From: Sphingobacterium sp. ML3W | GTDB lineage: Bacteria; Bacteroidota; Bacteroidia; Sphingobacteriales; Sphingobacteriaceae | Length of the DNA: 64,000 nucleotides | Direction of reading: 5' to 3' | Assembly (NCBI RefSeq): GCF_029542085.1 | Contig: NZ_CP107036.1 | Span: forward strand, 2,480,001 to 2,544,000 | Shown: in pieces, positions 45,353 to 54,184 of the stretch | Layout: every line of letters begins with the position of its first letter | Numbering within the stretch: position 1 is the stretch's first letter | Position numbers and translations under genes: made by a program | Notes under the pieces: generated by a model | Database searches by the model: none | What the model was told of the DNA's origin: nothing | What the model saw: the letters and a program-made list of their open reading frames with translations, nothing else

Positions 45353-45808
45353 TCAGGGCTCGAGCTGTAGTAACTTAATAAAACTTACAATACTTACTTC
45401 AAAAGCGTTCCTAAGTTCATCAAAATTGAACTTTTGTTCAAAGTCTACATTAGCTATATCAGATATTTCTATCACTTCGAACTCAATATCACCCATCCCA
45501 GTTCCAAAAATAATTTCTCGATTAATTTTATAATTCTTATCATCATCAATTTGCAGTATGATGCTTAAAGTTATATCATTAGGTCGCTGTCCATTCTCAT
45601 CTTCTACATCCTCTTTAAATGTATATGATATAGAAAACGTAAATATTTCTTTTTTACCTCCTTCGAGCGAATGAAGTATAAAGTTGTTCTTTTTTCTATA
45701 AATCACCTCTTTCTTTACTAATGATTCTACACCTGATTTAAGTAAACCAATATTAAGATCATTTTCTATTCGCAAAATTTCTCTATTTATAAATGATTTT
45801 AAATTCAT
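45353..45808 (-). CDS. unknown protein, possible orphan immunity protein
   Basis: A 151-residue soluble protein, AT-rich in its codons, with no signal peptide. It alternates beta-like segments (IFTFSISYTFKEDVE, DITLSIILQIDDDKNYKI, IEFEVIEISDI) with a helical start and end. I recognise no family. It begins 6 nt after the stop of a remnant that resembles the C-terminal end of a polymorphic toxin, which is where immunity genes normally sit. Immunity function is inference from that position only. Confidence 0.55.
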   Translation of the reverse strand: MNLKSFINREILRIENDLNIGLLKSGVESLVKKEVIYRKKNNFILHSLEGGKKEIFTFSISYTFKEDVEDENGQRPNDITLSIILQIDDDKNYKINREIIFGTGMGDIEFEVIEISDIANVDFEQKFNFDELRNAFEVSIVSFIKLLQLEP

Positions 45809-45814
45809 TAGATT

Positions 45815-45916
45815 TTATTTATAATTTACATCCATATTCACATTATTTCGTTGCAGATAATCATCAACAGATTTAAGGCTTCCATGCTCCTTTCCATTTT
45901 GTATTATTTTTCTAAA
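45815..45916 (-). pseudogene. remnant of a polymorphic-toxin-like C-terminus
   Basis: A 33-codon open segment, closed upstream by an in-frame TAA at 45917-45919 and with no start codon near its beginning. It reads FRKIIQNGKEHGSLKSVDDY followed by LQRNNVNMDVNYK and a stop. The G-K-x-H-G-S-L plus D-D-Y-L pattern resembles the extreme C-terminal end of secreted nuclease-type toxin tips. The region beyond it to 46296 holds no gene I can support, only a 70-codon plus-strand open segment (about 46070-46286) without homology I recognise. Confidence 0.4.
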
Positions 45917-46296
45917 TTACCCAAATCAACTTATTAAAATATCGGTAACACCAATTTTTTCAAAAAACTTAGCTCTCGATTATTTAACTTGAGTTTTTAT
46001 CGAAAGCCCCAGCGTACTTCCAGTCCTTTTAAAGTGATCAATATCTCTTAAGCTAATACAGTAACCCATTCAAGCCCCCCTCTACCAACTCGACCAGACC
46101 CCATTAGACTCTCCAGAACGTCATATTCATGCTGAATACCTAAAGGAATTCGAAATAAGGGCTAGCCAAATTCGATCCATCGGAAACTTAGTAAGATATA
46201 CAGAAACCATGAAACTGAGCTATTCGCGAGATATATTGAAAACTATTTGCATTTTAAATTGTCGTTATTATATAGAAAACAAATAATAGATCCATT

Positions 46297-46470
46297 ATGA
46301 AAAAAATAGTGCCATTCTCCTTGATGTCAAGTACGCTATTATTAATGACAAGTTGCTCTGTGATAGAGAGTATTTTTAAAGCCGGTGTTTGGACAGGTAT
46401 ACTCATCGTTGTTGTTGTCGTTGCGCTTGTCATCTGGCTCATCAGTAAGCTTTTCGGCGGGTCCAAATAA
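46297..46470 (+). CDS. small lipoprotein with a membrane helix (57 aa)
   Basis: A 57-residue frame, ATG 46297, TAA 46468-46470. It has a lipoprotein-type signal (MKKIVPFSLMSSTLLLMTSC, with the candidate lipid Cys20), then SVIESIFKAGVWTG and one strong hydrophobic helix (ILIVVVVVALVIWLI) ending SKLFGGSK. Such short proteins are common in Bacteroidota, and I know no function. A hairpin, GGAATCTTTC against GAAAGATTCC (46481-46509), follows. An open frame on the opposite strand is a shadow. Confidence 0.75.
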   Translation: MKKIVPFSLMSSTLLLMTSCSVIESIFKAGVWTGILIVVVVVALVIWLISKLFGGSK

Positions 46471-46480
46471 TATGTAGGAA

Positions 46481-46509
46481 GGAATCTTTCATGAAAATTG
46501 AAAGATTCC
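46481..46509 (+). terminator. hairpin after the small lipoprotein gene
   Basis: A 10-bp perfect stem, GGAATCTTTC against GAAAGATTCC, with a 9-nt loop but no T-run. The rest of 46510-46710 holds nothing I can name. Confidence 0.5.
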
Positions 46510-46710
46510 CGACCCTCTGTTCATTTCCACTTCGATCTCCTTTTCTCTATATCCCTCCCCCTCAACTCCCATAAATAAGTCTACTACATTGAATTACTGT
46601 CGGTTTTTGCAAACTCCATTTGAAAACCTCTTTTTTATGTTATCTTTATAATTTAATAATTCATCATCGGAGTACAATTAAACCTGCGAAGCAGCATTCA
46701 TAAAATAATT

Positions 46711-46740
46711 CATTCGCTATTCAATAGCGAATAGCGAATG
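46711..46740. promoter_or_regulatory. palindromic operator candidate upstream of the LacI-type gene
   Basis: TTCGCTATT C AATAGCGAA (46713-46731) is a perfect 19-bp palindrome. It overlaps a second pairing, CATTCGCTATT with AATAGCGAATG, so the half-site AATAGCGAAT occurs twice on the right. It lies 33 nt before the regulator start. An autoregulatory operator is likely but unproven. Confidence 0.5.
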
Positions 46741-46772
46741 AACAATGATAAGAAATGGAGAGGAAAGAGAAC

Positions 46773-47816
46773 ATGAAAAGAATTACCTTGAAAGAGATTG
46801 GAAAACAATTAAACCTGTCACCGGGGACTATTTCCAAGGCGCTTAATGATAGTCATGAAATCAGTTCGGAAACAAAAAAAATGATTCTAGCTTACACGCA
46901 GAAGATTAACTACATACCAAACTTTTCGGCCAAAAGCCTAAAAACTGGGCGCTCAAATACACTAGCTATTATTGTCCCTTTTATTTCAAGTTCGTTCTTC
47001 TTCGATTTTTACGAAGAAATCTCCCTGATACTATCCCAAACAAATTACCAGTTAATCCTACTCCAAACTTTCAACGATGAAAAAAAGGAAAAAGAAGCAC
47101 TGGAACTCTGCGTACAAAGTAATATTGATGGTATTATCATTTCACCCGTAAAAAATGATTCCAGCTTATCTTTGTTGATGTATATCATGGAGCAGATATG
47201 CCCGATCATTATTTTTGACAGAATAAATCACCAACTTGACACCTTTAAAATCGGCATACAAAATAACAAGGTTATCTATCAAGCGACAGAAGAAATGATA
47301 AAAAATGGTCGCGAAAACATCATTTTACTACTGTGCAAAGACATTGGAGGTAATGCCAGCAGAATCAAAGGCTACAAAGATGCACTCTTCAATTGCTCAA
47401 TTCCTTATAACGAACAAAATATTGTAGAAATATCTTATTCAAGCCCCAAAGATGATATTGATGAAGAGCTCGAAAGAAAAATAAGTAGTTTATTAAGCAA
47501 CCCCATACCTCCAGATGCACTTCTTTCGACCACGGACACCTTATCTTTAAAAGTCTTACATATATTAAATAAGTTAGCCGTAAAGATTCCAGAAAACATG
47601 AATTTAATAGGCTTCAGCAACACGCCTTTTGCGAATAGCTTGAACCCATCCTTGACTACTATTACCCAACCAACACGTCTTATGGCGGATAGATCCGTTG
47701 AGCTGCTGCTAGAGATGTTAAAAAATAGAAATAAAAAAAATTATTTCGAATTTGAAACTTATTTTTTAGACTGTAAAATAGAACATCGAAAATCAACTTC
47801 TGTATTTCGTGAATAA
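46773..47816 (+). CDS. LacI-family transcriptional regulator
   Basis: A 347-residue regulator with an N-terminal LacI helix-turn-helix (ITLKEIGKQLNLSPGTISKALN, cut here at GTISKALN) and hinge (NYIPNFSAKSLKTGRSNT), then a periplasmic-binding-like effector domain (IIVPFISSSFFFDFYEEI, DGIIISPVKND, IGFSNTPFANSLNPSLTTI). ATG at 46773 is preferred over ATG 46755 because GGAGAGGAAAG precedes it. It is followed by an oxidoreductase and a DUF1080 gene, and probably senses a sugar or its keto derivative. A palindrome lies upstream. Confidence 0.9.
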   Translation: MKRITLKEIGKQLNLSPGTISKALNDSHEISSETKKMILAYTQKINYIPNFSAKSLKTGRSNTLAIIVPFISSSFFFDFYEEISLILSQTNYQLILLQTFNDEKKEKEALELCVQSNIDGIIISPVKNDSSLSLLMYIMEQICPIIIFDRINHQLDTFKIGIQNNKVIYQATEEMIKNGRENIILLLCKDIGGNASRIKGYKDALFNCSIPYNEQNIVEISYSSPKDDIDEELERKISSLLSNPIPPDALLSTTDTLSLKVLHILNKLAVKIPENMNLIGFSNTPFANSLNPSLTTITQPTRLMADRSVELLLEMLKNRNKKNYFEFETYFLDCKIEHRKSTSVFRE

Positions 47817-47905
47817 GCAGCGATCTTTTTAGACCAATATGAAACGGACGTTACCCAATTACCAACTTAACACCATTATATTCATTTATAAACATAAAAT
47901 ACAAT

Positions 47906-49216
47906 ATGTCTTTCAATTCCGATAACCATCCAGGAAACAACTCAAGGAGATCATTCCTAAAAAAATCCAGCATCATTGCCCTCGGAAGCTCCCTCCCAAC
48001 CTCTTCGTTGTTCTCCTTTACCAACCAATCAAAAGATCAAATCATTAAAGTGGGACTTATAGGCTGCGGCGGCAGAGGCACGGGCGCAGCAATCCAAGCT
48101 CTACAGGCCGATCCAAATTGTCAAATTACGGCTATGGCAGACGTTTTCCAGGACCGTATGGACGAATCCTATGCCGCTTTGATGGAAGTTCGTCCAAAGC
48201 AAGTAAAAGTTGACAAAAACAACAAGTTCTTAGGTTTCGATGCCTTCGAAAAAGTCATCAATAGTGATGTAGATGTGGTATTACTAACCTCTCCTCCAGC
48301 ATTTAGACCACTGCATTTAAAAGCTGCTGTTAACGCAAAAAAACATATTTTCTGTGAAAAACCCATGGCCGTTGACGTACCGGGACTACATAGCGTATTA
48401 CAGTCAGTAAAAAAAGCAAAAGAATTAAACTTATCACTTGTTTCCGGCTTCTGCTTCCGCTATGATCTTCCAAACCGAGCGACATTTACTAAAGTTTTAG
48501 AGGGAGCAATAGGCCAAGTAAAATCAGTTAGTACGTTTCGCTATGGTGGCGAAGCGACTTATATCGACCCACGTCCAGAATGGAATAAAATGACCCAACA
48601 AATGAGAAACTGGTTTTATTACAACTGGCTTTCAGGCGATTTTATCGTAGAACAAGCAGTACACAGCTTAGATATGATGTCTTGGGCCATGGGGGACGTC
48701 ATGCCTATTTCAGCGATGGGTACCGGGGGCAGACAAGTCCGTGTAGATTCAAAATATGGGAATATCTACGACCATTTTGCGATAGAATTTAAGTATGCAA
48801 ATGGAGCCATCGGAACACACTTCTGTCGACAACAAGCTGGAGCCACCCCCAGAAACTCCGTGAGCATGTTAGGAACAGAAGGTATGGCCGAGGTCATAAT
48901 TGGCGGAAAACATACAATAACTGGGAAAATGGACTGGAATTACACCGGAGAAAAAAACAATATGTACCAAACGCAACATGATGAGTTGTTTGCTGCAATC
49001 AGAAGTAACAAACCGATCAATGATGGCGAGTGGATGACCAACAGCACACTACTAGCTATTTGGGCACGCATGGCAGGCTATACAGGTCAAAACCTAACCT
49101 TTGATCAAGTAATAAATTCGAAAGAAAGCCTTGGCCCGGAGTTATCGTCTTATAATTGGGAACTTAACATAGACGGCCCCCCTATTGCTACACCTGGAAA
49201 GACAAAGTTTAGCTAA
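47906..49216 (+). CDS. exported Gfo/Idh/MocA oxidoreductase with Tat-type signal
   Basis: A 436-residue dehydrogenase. A twin-arginine signal ([20 protein letters not shown]) precedes a Rossmann domain ([20 protein letters not shown]) with [11 protein letters not shown] holding the E-K-P lysine. The C-terminal domain has [20 protein letters not shown], typical of the larger exported family members that oxidise glycosides at C3. It lies between a LacI regulator and a DUF1080 gene (13 nt downstream), so a 3-keto-sugar route is the likely context. The exact substrate is unknown. Confidence 0.88.
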   Translation: MSFNSDNHPGNNSRRSFLKKSSIIALGSSLPTSSLFSFTNQSKDQIIKVGLIGCGGRGTGAAIQALQADPNCQITAMADVFQDRMDESYAALMEVRPKQVKVDKNNKFLGFDAFEKVINSDVDVVLLTSPPAFRPLHLKAAVNAKKHIFCEKPMAVDVPGLHSVLQSVKKAKELNLSLVSGFCFRYDLPNRATFTKVLEGAIGQVKSVSTFRYGGEATYIDPRPEWNKMTQQMRNWFYYNWLSGDFIVEQAVHSLDMMSWAMGDVMPISAMGTGGRQVRVDSKYGNIYDHFAIEFKYANGAIGTHFCRQQAGATPRNSVSMLGTEGMAEVIIGGKHTITGKMDWNYTGEKNNMYQTQHDELFAAIRSNKPINDGEWMTNSTLLAIWARMAGYTGQNLTFDQVINSKESLGPELSSYNWELNIDGPPIATPGKTKFS

Positions 49217-49229
49217 CCTCCAAAACCTT

Positions 49230-49982
49230 ATGAAAAGACTTATTTATTCTATTTTCAGCATTTTATTGCTTAACAATAGTAACCTCCTTGCCCAAAAAAA
49301 CACCTTATTTAATTTTGGTCAGGAAATCCAATGGGACGACTGGGTATTAAACAAGAAGAACCCAGAAAAAATTCATTGGATCAATGTCAATACAGACCCT
49401 GAAACATGGCGCATTGAGAAGGGTAATCTCATTTGCAAGGGAAAACCAATAGGCGTAGTGCGCTCGTCAAAACAGTATGAAAACTTTATTATCCATGTCG
49501 AATGGAACCATCAATACGCTGGCGGTAATTCTGGAATTTTCGTTTGGTCAGACGCCAAACCTGATCCATCCGGCAGGTTACCGGGAGGTGTAGAGGTTCA
49601 AATGCTCGAATTGGACTGGGTAAATCAGAATCATATTGATGGTAAGCAAGCGCCAATTGCCTACGTACATGGCGAACTCTTTGGCGTTGGTGGCGTTACG
49701 ACAATACCGGACACCCCCCGTGGTACACGCAGTAAATCCATAGAAAACAGAGCTAAGGGAAAAGGCGAATGGAACAGATATACAATCATATGTATTGACG
49801 GCACAATCAAATTAGCTGTCAACGGAAAATTTGTCAACGGAATACGCAATTCAACTGTAAAAAAAGGCTACCTCTGTCTCGAATCTGAAGGGTCAGAGAT
49901 TCATTTCCGTAATTTTAAACTGATTGCACTCGAACCCGGTGTCACAAGTGACCAACAGGTCGCAGCACTTATTACCCCATAG
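49230..49982 (+). CDS. DUF1080 (3-keto-glycoside hydrolase family) protein
   Basis: A 250-residue protein from ATG 49230. It has a signal peptide ([20 protein letters not shown], cleavage near AQ) and a concanavalin-like fold region with [35 protein letters not shown] and [23 protein letters not shown]1080 members act on 3-keto-glycosides produced by Gfo/Idh/MocA dehydrogenases, and such a dehydrogenase lies 13 nt upstream. The pair probably cleaves a disaccharide or glycoside after C3 oxidation in the periplasm; that is inference from family and context. Confidence 0.85.
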   Translation: MKRLIYSIFSILLLNNSNLLAQKNTLFNFGQEIQWDDWVLNKKNPEKIHWINVNTDPETWRIEKGNLICKGKPIGVVRSSKQYENFIIHVEWNHQYAGGNSGIFVWSDAKPDPSGRLPGGVEVQMLELDWVNQNHIDGKQAPIAYVHGELFGVGGVTTIPDTPRGTRSKSIENRAKGKGEWNRYTIICIDGTIKLAVNGKFVNGIRNSTVKKGYLCLESEGSEIHFRNFKLIALEPGVTSDQQVAALITP

Positions 49983-49995
49983 GTCACAATATACC

Positions 49996-50035
49996 AAAAA
50001 GCTCAAAATTCAAACAAATGGAATTTTGAGCTTTT
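49996..50035. terminator. bidirectional terminator
   Basis: AAAAGCTCAAAATTC pairs with GAATTTTGAGCTTTT around a 9-nt loop, with A and T runs on the two sides, between convergent genes. Confidence 0.8.
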
Positions 50036-50087
50036 ATACAGCAAATACCCTTCACAGGACCTTGACAACCAAAATCAGTGCAAAAGA

Positions 50088-50933
50088 CTATTTGATCAGA
50101 TTACGCAATGCATGCACTGGCAAATCAATTTTTGTATCGTTCGACAAACGTCCTTTCAATGTATTCCATTGCAAACTATCAAGCCGGACAGAAGAAACAC
50201 CTTCCGTTTTGATATCCAAAACATCGACCCTAGATTTATCGCCTTTTCTATTAAAATAGATCTCCGAATTCTTAGCAAGGATATCGGCAGTCTTGTAATC
50301 CACTCGCGGCAACCCTAGATTGGTATTTGTGATATCAACATGTAAGTGACTGACAGGCGCCGTATTTTTGTCGTCACGGTATCCAAAATCATCTATATGC
50401 GAATTCGTCAAAACCAAATTAAGCGTATTGATGACCGTTTCTCCACTTAAAGAAAAATTCTCAACACTGTCACCAACAATAGTGAACTCATCAAGTTTTG
50501 CGGAAAACTCGTTTATATCCGCCTTCTTCAATTTTATACTTTTCAGATCAGGTGTAAAAATATAGACCGACTTATAATACTTGTCACCACCCGCTAAAAA
50601 ATCCAGCATCAGAAAACCATCAGCATCTACCTTTGCCTTTACAAAATCCGCCTGGCTCTTATTCACCTTCACCATAAACTTATCACTTTTCACCACATGT
50701 AAATTGATCCCCCTGGCATCCGAACCAAGGATTTGCAGTTTATCAAATTTACCTACAGGAAACGACCGAAAATAAACATCCACCGCATCAGGGTTTGACA
50801 CCTCCTTTTCTACATTTGTGTTATAAACGTTTGCATCTACCCTATTGATCCGAACAAAATAAGAGGCTACCAATGTCGGAACAACAAAAAGGAATATTGC
50901 GAGCCCTATCAATAATTTAGTACTTAATTTCAT
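50088..50933 (-). CDS. membrane-anchored beta-rich protein (DUF2807-like)
   Basis: A 281-residue protein with one N-terminal membrane helix (LLIGLAIFLFVVPTLVASYF, residues 7-26) and a beta-rich outer part with repeated short strands (FDKLQILGSDARGINLHVV, FTIVGDSVENFSLSGETV). This resembles the DUF2807 beta-helix adhesin-like families in general form, but I cannot make a firm match. It is the last gene of a four-gene ABC/GntR unit, overlapping the GntR gene by 4 nt, so its role is likely linked to that exporter. Confidence 0.6.
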   Translation of the reverse strand: MKLSTKLLIGLAIFLFVVPTLVASYFVRINRVDANVYNTNVEKEVSNPDAVDVYFRSFPVGKFDKLQILGSDARGINLHVVKSDKFMVKVNKSQADFVKAKVDADGFLMLDFLAGGDKYYKSVYIFTPDLKSIKLKKADINEFSAKLDEFTIVGDSVENFSLSGETVINTLNLVLTNSHIDDFGYRDDKNTAPVSHLHVDITNTNLGLPRVDYKTADILAKNSEIYFNRKGDKSRVDVLDIKTEGVSSVRLDSLQWNTLKGRLSNDTKIDLPVHALRNLIK

Positions 50934-51313
50934 GATTCATTTTGATTAAAATTCTGTTCAACAAACTGTCTGTAACGTTGCTCCAATTCAGTTAGACCAA
51001 TTTCCAATAAATAAATATTCCGAAAGAACAATGGAAGATCCTCTTCCAAAAAAACCGTCTTCCGGTAAGATTTAACATTCCGGACAGAATCCTCGGTCAA
51101 GAAAAAACCGATTCCGCGTTTATTCGCGATAATCTCCTTCTGTTGCAGCATATCATAGGTCCTCATAACTGTATTCGGATTAACCTCCAATTGAACTGCC
51201 AGCTCCCGTACCGAGGGCAGCTTGTCGTTCGTTTTCCAGGTTTCCATTAAAATATGATCACATACATATTCCGCAATCTGTAGATAAATCGCTTTGTTGG
51301 CATTAAATTCCAT
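50930..51313 (-). CDS. GntR-family regulator (YtrA type)
   Basis: A 127-residue regulator with an N-terminal winged helix: IYLQIAEYVCDHILMETWK, then DKLPSVRELAVQLEVNPNTV (recognition helix) and YDMLQQKEIIANKRGIGFF (wing). The C-terminus is short and lacks an effector domain, the YtrA subgroup form that controls neighbouring ABC transporters. It overlaps the next gene by 4 nt and follows the permease by 1 nt. Repression of this same operon is the likely role. Confidence 0.9.
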   Translation of the reverse strand: MEFNANKAIYLQIAEYVCDHILMETWKTNDKLPSVRELAVQLEVNPNTVMRTYDMLQQKEIIANKRGIGFFLTEDSVRNVKSYRKTVFLEEDLPLFFRNIYLLEIGLTELEQRYRQFVEQNFNQNES

Positions 51314-51314
51314 A

Positions 51315-52130
51315 TTAAATCTCCTTCTCTTTTAACCTTAAAAAGGCAATCCCCCAGAATATCAATGTGAGCGCTATTCCTGTCACTGTAATTAGCCCAA
51401 AGATGTGATTTGAATCTGACCAATAATTATCATCCATGCGCCCCACTGTATTTTCCGTTTGTGTTTTCATGAGATACACAAAAAAAGACATCCAGACCAC
51501 GCAATAAAGCAACAGTGAGATCGCGGTCTTAATATATTGATAGCTCTTAAAAACAATACCCCCCATTAAAAATATTGCATTCAATACGACAGGTAAAAAA
51601 CAGGCATAATACGCGCCACTCGGATAATCAACACTAAAAAAATATTGCCAGAACTCCACCGTAACCTGTTCACCAAGTTCATTTACCTCCGTTCTAATGG
51701 AAGGGCCAAAACCTCGCAAATAGGAAATGAAGGCTAGATCGATCAGATAATAGATCAGTAGATATGAGCTGATCCCAACGATCACCGTATAGAAAATACC
51801 GACCAGAAATTTCTCCAACTGAGAAGCAGGTATCATCAATTCAAAAATAGCTTTTGTCTTACGCCCCAGATCAGCAAAATAACTACTCGAGATCACAGTC
51901 ATAAAAAACAATCCCAATACACAGAATAAAGGTGATCTAAAATTCAATACTGAATATACATGAGCAGAATCATTCTGAAGATGATCGTAATTGGTTCCTA
52001 CATTGAATGCATAAAAACAAAAGATTACGCCCGCGATCACACCTATTGACATCAGATATATTCGTCCAAAACCGACCCATTGCCTACGGATCAGCGCAAA
52101 AAAACGTGTAATATTAAACAGGTTTGACAT
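51315..52130 (-). CDS. ABC transporter permease
   Basis: A 271-residue protein from ATG 52130 (MSNLFNITRFFALIRRQWVG); the frame opens further upstream inside the ATPase gene but without homology. Six membrane helices are visible, in the ABC-2-like pattern: VIAGVIFCFYAFN, LGLFFMTVISSSYF, IVGISSYLLIYYLI, AIFLMGGIVF, ISLLLYCVVWMSFFVYL and ITVTGIALTLIFWGIAFL. It overlaps the ATPase gene by 17 nt and pairs with it. The transported molecule is unknown. Confidence 0.82.
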   Translation of the reverse strand: MSNLFNITRFFALIRRQWVGFGRIYLMSIGVIAGVIFCFYAFNVGTNYDHLQNDSAHVYSVLNFRSPLFCVLGLFFMTVISSSYFADLGRKTKAIFELMIPASQLEKFLVGIFYTVIVGISSYLLIYYLIDLAFISYLRGFGPSIRTEVNELGEQVTVEFWQYFFSVDYPSGAYYACFLPVVLNAIFLMGGIVFKSYQYIKTAISLLLYCVVWMSFFVYLMKTQTENTVGRMDDNYWSDSNHIFGLITVTGIALTLIFWGIAFLRLKEKEI

Positions 52131-52965
52131 ATTCATCAACTTTAATGAGGTTTGTAATTTTTTCCTTTTGTTGTAACACCGCATTGAACAACAACTCCAG
52201 ATCAAGTTTGGAATCTTCCGCCAGTATATTTGGAAGAATCACATTGAAGCCTCCAAGCGCCTCCTCCGCATGCAGCACATCAAAAGATAGTTCCTTCAGC
52301 TTTTTAAAACAGAGCTTATCGGTAATCAGGTTAACAGGTGCATTCAAAGCCACCTTATGCTCATCAAGCAGAATAACCGCATCAATCAGATTATCCAGAT
52401 CACGTACCTGATGAGTTGAGATAATTACGCAACGGTCGTCTGTGATGGCCGAAGCCATAATTTTACGAAACTGCGCTTTAGAAGGAATATCTAACCCATT
52501 CGTAGGTTCATCCATGATAATGATTTTCGTATTGGAAGCCAAACCGAAGGAAATAATGTATTTCTTTTTCTGACCATAGCTCATCTCCGCCAATTTTTGT
52601 TCTACCGGAATTTCAAATTCTTTGATCAAGCGATAAAAATGTTCCCGGTCAAAATTGGGATAAAACCCAGCATTGGCTTTTAAAAATTGTTCCGATTTTA
52701 CTGCAGGCAAATAAAACTCCTCGGGAATAAAACTGATCTCCCGCAACAAAGAAGGCTCCCGTCGAGTTGGGTTGTGCCCCAAGACCTCAACCACACCCGA
52801 TACTGGATACACCAAACCAGCAATATTTTTCAGCAAGGTGGACTTACCCGCGCCGTTTTTCCCAAGCAATCCATAGATATGCCCCTGCTTCAAGATGAGA
52901 TCCATTTGAAGAAAGAGTGGCCTGGATTTACTATAACTGAAATTTAGATTTTGGATAGTAATCAT
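52114..52965 (-). CDS. ABC transporter ATP-binding protein (YtrB type)
   Basis: A 283-residue ATPase with Walker A GLLGKNGAGKSTLL, signature MSYGQKKKYIIS, Walker B KIIIMDEPTNGLD and the switch His in IISTHQVRDLD. The signature (SYGQ) varies slightly from LSGGQ. It leads the operon ATPase, permease, GntR, membrane protein. The order matches YtrA-type regulated exporters, usually tied to envelope stress or antibiotics. Substrate not known. Confidence 0.9.
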   Translation of the reverse strand: MITIQNLNFSYSKSRPLFLQMDLILKQGHIYGLLGKNGAGKSTLLKNIAGLVYPVSGVVEVLGHNPTRREPSLLREISFIPEEFYLPAVKSEQFLKANAGFYPNFDREHFYRLIKEFEIPVEQKLAEMSYGQKKKYIISFGLASNTKIIIMDEPTNGLDIPSKAQFRKIMASAITDDRCVIISTHQVRDLDNLIDAVILLDEHKVALNAPVNLITDKLCFKKLKELSFDVLHAEEALGGFNVILPNILAEDSKLDLELLFNAVLQQKEKITNLIKVDEYVKPV

Positions 52966-53710
52966 ACTACTGTATTATTTAATTAATACACTAATATAGA
53001 TACTAATTCTCGATGTTTCCAAAAAATATTTTAAAAAAATAAATCTGTACCCCCTATTTAATGGCTATCGGGTCGAGAGATCTGCACATATATTACAACT
53101 AAGAATCGGCAAAAAAAAGGAAACAATAAGTTCATATAAAAACCATATTTATACTGATAAAAAGATAATTAAATAAAAATATTATGAAATTCATAATGAA
53201 AAAACAAGGTCAGAATACATTATTTTCGTGCATACCTAAAACCGCTTCAATACAAAAAACTTAAAATTAGCGCCTTAAAAACACTTTTTCATTCCAATGA
53301 AGGAAAGATGCAATTACTCGCAAAAAGTCTCTCAAATCGCTTAAAAAACATTAAAAACCACATATTACACAACCTAAGCACCAAAGTAAGTTAAAATTGG
53401 AATTCGCCACCCCATCTTTGAGCTAATCTCTCTATACAATCTGGCCAAAAACCGCATCTGCAGGGCTCAGAAGCCAATTAACCTTAAGTTAATACCGACC
53501 ACACGATAATCTTAAATAATTAATAATCAAAATTATAAAAATATTATATAAACAAAATAATCATATTAAATTCAAACCTCATTTTATCATCTTCTCATTC
53601 AACGATAGAACTCAGCAATCATTTTTACCCGAATCTGCTTCGCAGTCACCACAATAATCAGCTTGCTGAAGTGTTTTTTTTATATATTTTATGTTCATCT
53701 TTGTATCGCT
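52966..53710. other. 745-nt intergenic region without a firm gene
   Basis: AT-rich sequence between the divergent ABC operon and a small membrane gene. Both strands hold only short open frames. One at 53612..53698 (minus) reads MNIKYIKKTLQQADYCGDCE and ADSGKNDC, a 28-residue cysteine- and aspartate-rich frame whose start is 13 nt from the next gene; I cannot tell whether it is translated. I see no tRNA, repeat array or insertion sequence here. Confidence 0.6.
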
Positions 53711-54184
53711 ATGACTTCTATTTACGCCTTTATTTTAGCATTACACTCCACCTGGCGATGGATTGTTTTGATCATTCTTATAGTTAGTTTATTACGTTTT
53801 GCTTATCAAAAAAAGAAGATACTCCCCTTCACCCCTACCGATAATTTCTTAAAAAAGGTGGTCATTATTGCTTTTTATATGCAAGCATTAATGGGTATCA
53901 TACTCTATATATTAAGTCCGATCACACAATATTTTCTAACACATTTCAAAACGGCTGTACACTTACGACAGATCCGTTTTTTCGGAATGGAGCATAGCAG
54001 CATGATGATCCTCGCAGCAATCTTTCTGCTCATTGGTAGTCTAAAAAGCAAAAACGCCGATACAGATGATCGACGTTTTAAAATTTTACTCATTTGGTTT
54101 GGTCTCGCTTTATTGATCGTGTTAAGTTCTATTCCCTGGGAATTTTCTCCTTTGACCAGTAGACCAAGTTTCCGTTCTTTTTGA
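53711..54184 (+). CDS. four-helix membrane protein, cytochrome-b-like
   Basis: A 157-residue integral membrane protein from ATG 53711 (MTSIYAFILALHSTWRWIVL); an earlier in-frame start at 53663 lacks support. Four helices are visible, with histidines in LHSTWRW and in FFGMEHSSMMIL near the membrane boundary, positions where relatives bind haem. I treat haem binding as possible but unproven. CATCTTTG lies just before the start. It is convergent with, and abuts, the enoyl-CoA hydratase gene. Confidence 0.7.
   Translation: MTSIYAFILALHSTWRWIVLIILIVSLLRFAYQKKKILPFTPTDNFLKKVVIIAFYMQALMGIILYILSPITQYFLTHFKTAVHLRQIRFFGMEHSSMMILAAIFLLIGSLKSKNADTDDRRFKILLIWFGLALLIVLSSIPWEFSPLTSRPSFRSF

Noticed and set aside
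46070..46286. Plus-strand open segment reading PERHIHAEYLKEFEIRASQ
   Set aside because: No start codon near its beginning, no recognised family, and it lies in a debris patch; too weak to call a gene.
46254..46466. Open frame of 70 codons on the minus strand
   Set aside because: It is the shadow of the small lipoprotein gene at 46297..46470, which has the better signal and helix composition.
46684..46695. CTGCGAAGCAG shared with the reverse strand near 53636
   Set aside because: The match is only 11 bases with unrelated flanks; a short hairpin of this kind is expected by chance.
53184..53264. 26-codon plus-strand frame MKFIMKKQGQNTLFSC...
   Set aside because: No helix, motif or promoter support; common length for chance frames in AT-rich DNA.
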